This document shows, in pieces, positions 5,258 to 6,526 of a stretch of DNA of 6,526 bases. Both the position numbers and the translations under genes were made by a program. Source of the stretch: CAYLZW01 sp964388085 (lineage in GTDB: Bacteria; Myxococcota; UBA727; CAYLZW01); NCBI GenBank assembly GCA_964388085.1, contig CAYLZW010000313.1, positions 1 through 6,526 on the forward strand, written 5' to 3'. Under the pieces are notes generated by a model. That model had not been told where the DNA came from, made no database searches, and worked only from the letters and a program-made list of their open reading frames with translations. The first letter of the stretch is position 1. Each line of letters starts with the position of its first letter.

Positions 5258-6526
5258 GCGGCTCGTACGGGCAAGGTGGCAGCGGCTATGGCTCTCCCTA
5301 CGGTGGCGCTGGCTACGGCCACTACCCCGAGGAGCCCGGCGCGTTTTCGTCCGACATCAAGCGGGCCCTGAACGTCATCTTCTTTACCCTGCGCGCGGTG
5401 AACCGCCGTCGCAGGATCGCGCTGCTCGTGTTCATCATGACGATAGTGGCCGCCGGCGCCGCGCTCAGCGTGATGCCGAAGATGTATCGCGTCAGCACGC
5501 GCATCCTGACGCACCGCGCGTACGTGCTGCCCGCGCTCGTCTCGCCCCGTCGCTCGATCCCGCTCGCGGCGGACGCACCGACCAAGGGCGCCGTGGAGCT
5601 CATCAAGTCGCGCAGCCTGCTCGAGAACGTCATGGAGCGCGCGCGCATCAAGGAGACCTGGGAGGAGACGCGGCCCGCCGCCGGACGTCTCAAAGACAGC
5701 CTGCGCGAGGCGGTCGTCGGTCCCCTGGCCGCGGCCGACTTTCACGAGGCGCTGCTCGAGATGCTCGACAAGCGCGTGGTGGCCTACGTCGACGAGGACG
5801 TCGTCGTGATCCAGGTGGAGTGGCATCACCCCGACGTCGCGCTCGCGATCTCGCAGGCGGTGCAGTCGCAGTTCCTCGAGAGCAAGAAGGCCGGTGAGCT
5901 CTCGGAGGTGCGCGAGACATTGCACATCCTCGGCGACAACGTCGACAGCGCGCACCGCACCATGGAGGCCGCGGCGGAAGAATTCCAGCGTGTGGTGAAG
6001 AGCAAGGCGGGGCTCGGCTCCGGCACCACGCCGATCAAGATGAGGACCATCCGGGTGCGCAAGCCGAGCTCGCTGCAGGAAGAGGACACGCCCGATCCGA
6101 ACGAGATCGCGCAGCTCGAGCGCGACCTCGCCGACACGCGCGCCGTGCTGCGCGGCGAGGAGCAGCGCTACCAGACGCGCCTCGACCAGGCGAGCTCCGC
6201 GCTCTCGGGGCTGCGCCAGACGCTCGGACCCGAGCACCCGGACGTGCAGAGCGCCACCCGCGTCGTCGAGGAGCGCTCGCGCGTGCCGCAGGAGCTGATG
6301 CGCCTGCGCGCGCAAGAGGCCGACATCGTGCGCCAACTGCGGCGCCTCGACGACGCCGTCTCACCGCGGCGCGGGCCGGGCGACTACGAGACCGTAGAGG
6401 TGCCCGAGAGCGCCGTCGACGACGCCAGCGGGCGCCTCGAGACCACCGACCCGGACATCGAGCGAGCGCTGTCGACGCTCGAGCAGCGCATCGCCCGCTA
6501 CAACGAGTTCGTGCTGCGCCTCGAGG
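5254..6526 (+). CDS. epsV: Wzz/GumC-like polysaccharide co-polymerase (EpsV/WzcX-like), 3' end outside window
   Basis: From ATG 5254 the frame stays open to the window end: 424 full codons and one extra base, no stop. Residues 1-31 are a cytoplasmic Gly/Tyr-rich tail with Tyr at 5, 12, 16, 21 and 24. A basic patch (RRRR, 51-54) precedes the first membrane helix (about 55-74). The Wzz-type periplasmic region follows (YRVSTRIL from 78). Long helical stretches at about 205-248 and 285-368 look like coiled coils and include LGPEHPDV (324-331), a motif typical of GumC/Wzc co-polymerases. Two charged, Pro-rich stretches (about 250-284 and 370-402) interrupt the helices. The protein should set chain length and link Wzy-dependent polymerisation in the inner membrane to the OPX exit. 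The second membrane helix, and any tyrosine kinase domain, would lie beyond the right edge. Overlap with the response regulator (ATGA) shows co-translation. The symbol follows the M. xanthus order. Confidence 0.88.
   Translation, partial: MSGSYGQGGSGYGSPYGGAGYGHYPEEPGAFSSDIKRALNVIFFTLRAVNRRRRIALLVFIMTIVAAGAALSVMPKMYRVSTRILTHRAYVLPALVSPRRSIPLAADAPTKGAVELIKSRSLLENVMERARIKETWEETRPAAGRLKDSLREAVVGPLAAADFHEALLEMLDKRVVAYVDEDVVVIQVEWHHPDVALAISQAVQSQFLESKKAGELSEVRETLHILGDNVDSAHRTMEAAAEEFQRVVKSKAGLGSGTTPIKMRTIRVRKPSSLQEEDTPDPNEIAQLERDLADTRAVLRGEEQRYQTRLDQASSALSGLRQTLGPEHPDVQSATRVVEERSRVPQELMRLRAQEADIVRQLRRLDDAVSPRRGPGDYETVEVPESAVDDASGRLETTDPDIERALSTLEQRIARYNEFVLRLE

Noticed and set aside
4729..6336. 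Long antisense open frame (535 codons)
   Set aside because: It lies opposite the response regulator and co-polymerase genes, both with clear motifs; the product is low-complexity Arg/Ala/Leu/His sequence.

Overview
This GC-rich window has strong third-position G/C bias, tightly packed genes and GTG/ATGA start signals. It reads as part of an exopolysaccharide (EPS) synthesis and export locus from a myxobacterium-like bacterium (Myxococcota). The taxon is inferred from gene order and composition, not from a marker gene. The order polyprenyl glycosylphosphotransferase, OPX lipoprotein, beta-barrel, small membrane protein, single-domain response regulator, Wzz/Wzc-type co-polymerase closely follows the start of the Myxococcus xanthus eps cluster as I recall it (epsZ, then epsY/wzaX, epsX/wzpX, a small gene, epsW, epsV/wzcX). 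All genes supported here lie on the + strand.

Layout. Bases 1-579 hold the C-terminal part of a WecG/TagA/CpsF glycosyltransferase that enters from the left edge. Bases 580-854 are a regulatory intergenic region. It carries an interleaved dyad (594-635) and, about 160 bases further on, a sequence matching the sigma-54 core TGGCAC-N5-TTGC exactly (795-809), just ahead of the EpsZ-like phosphoglycosyltransferase (855-2261). Bases 2262-2793 hold no convincing intact gene. Coding-like sequence there switches from one frame to another, which suggests a broken gene. A compact block follows: OPX lipoprotein (2794-3384), predicted outer-membrane beta-barrel (3394-4623), a 55-residue two-helix membrane protein (4642-4809), a stand-alone receiver-domain response regulator (4853-5257), and, overlapping its stop by ATGA, a Wzz/GumC-like co-polymerase (5254 to the right edge, still open).

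How the genes fit together. The phosphoglycosyltransferase would load the first sugar-phosphate onto undecaprenyl phosphate, and the WecG-type enzyme could add a later sugar. Polymer assembled by the Wzx/Wzy route (neither gene is in the window) would be length-controlled and passed on by the co-polymerase, then cross the periplasm and outer membrane through the OPX protein. The OPX protein is short and has no C-terminal outer-membrane helix, so the adjacent beta-barrel is the likely outer-membrane pore. The receiver protein, coupled translationally to the co-polymerase, and the sigma-54 promoter with its possible enhancer site point to signal-controlled expression and activity.

The most noteworthy items are the sigma-54 promoter plus dyad, the two-part outer-membrane exit, the unlisted 55-residue membrane protein, the Gly/Tyr-rich N-terminal tail of the co-polymerase, and the apparently decayed gene between epsZ and the export block.
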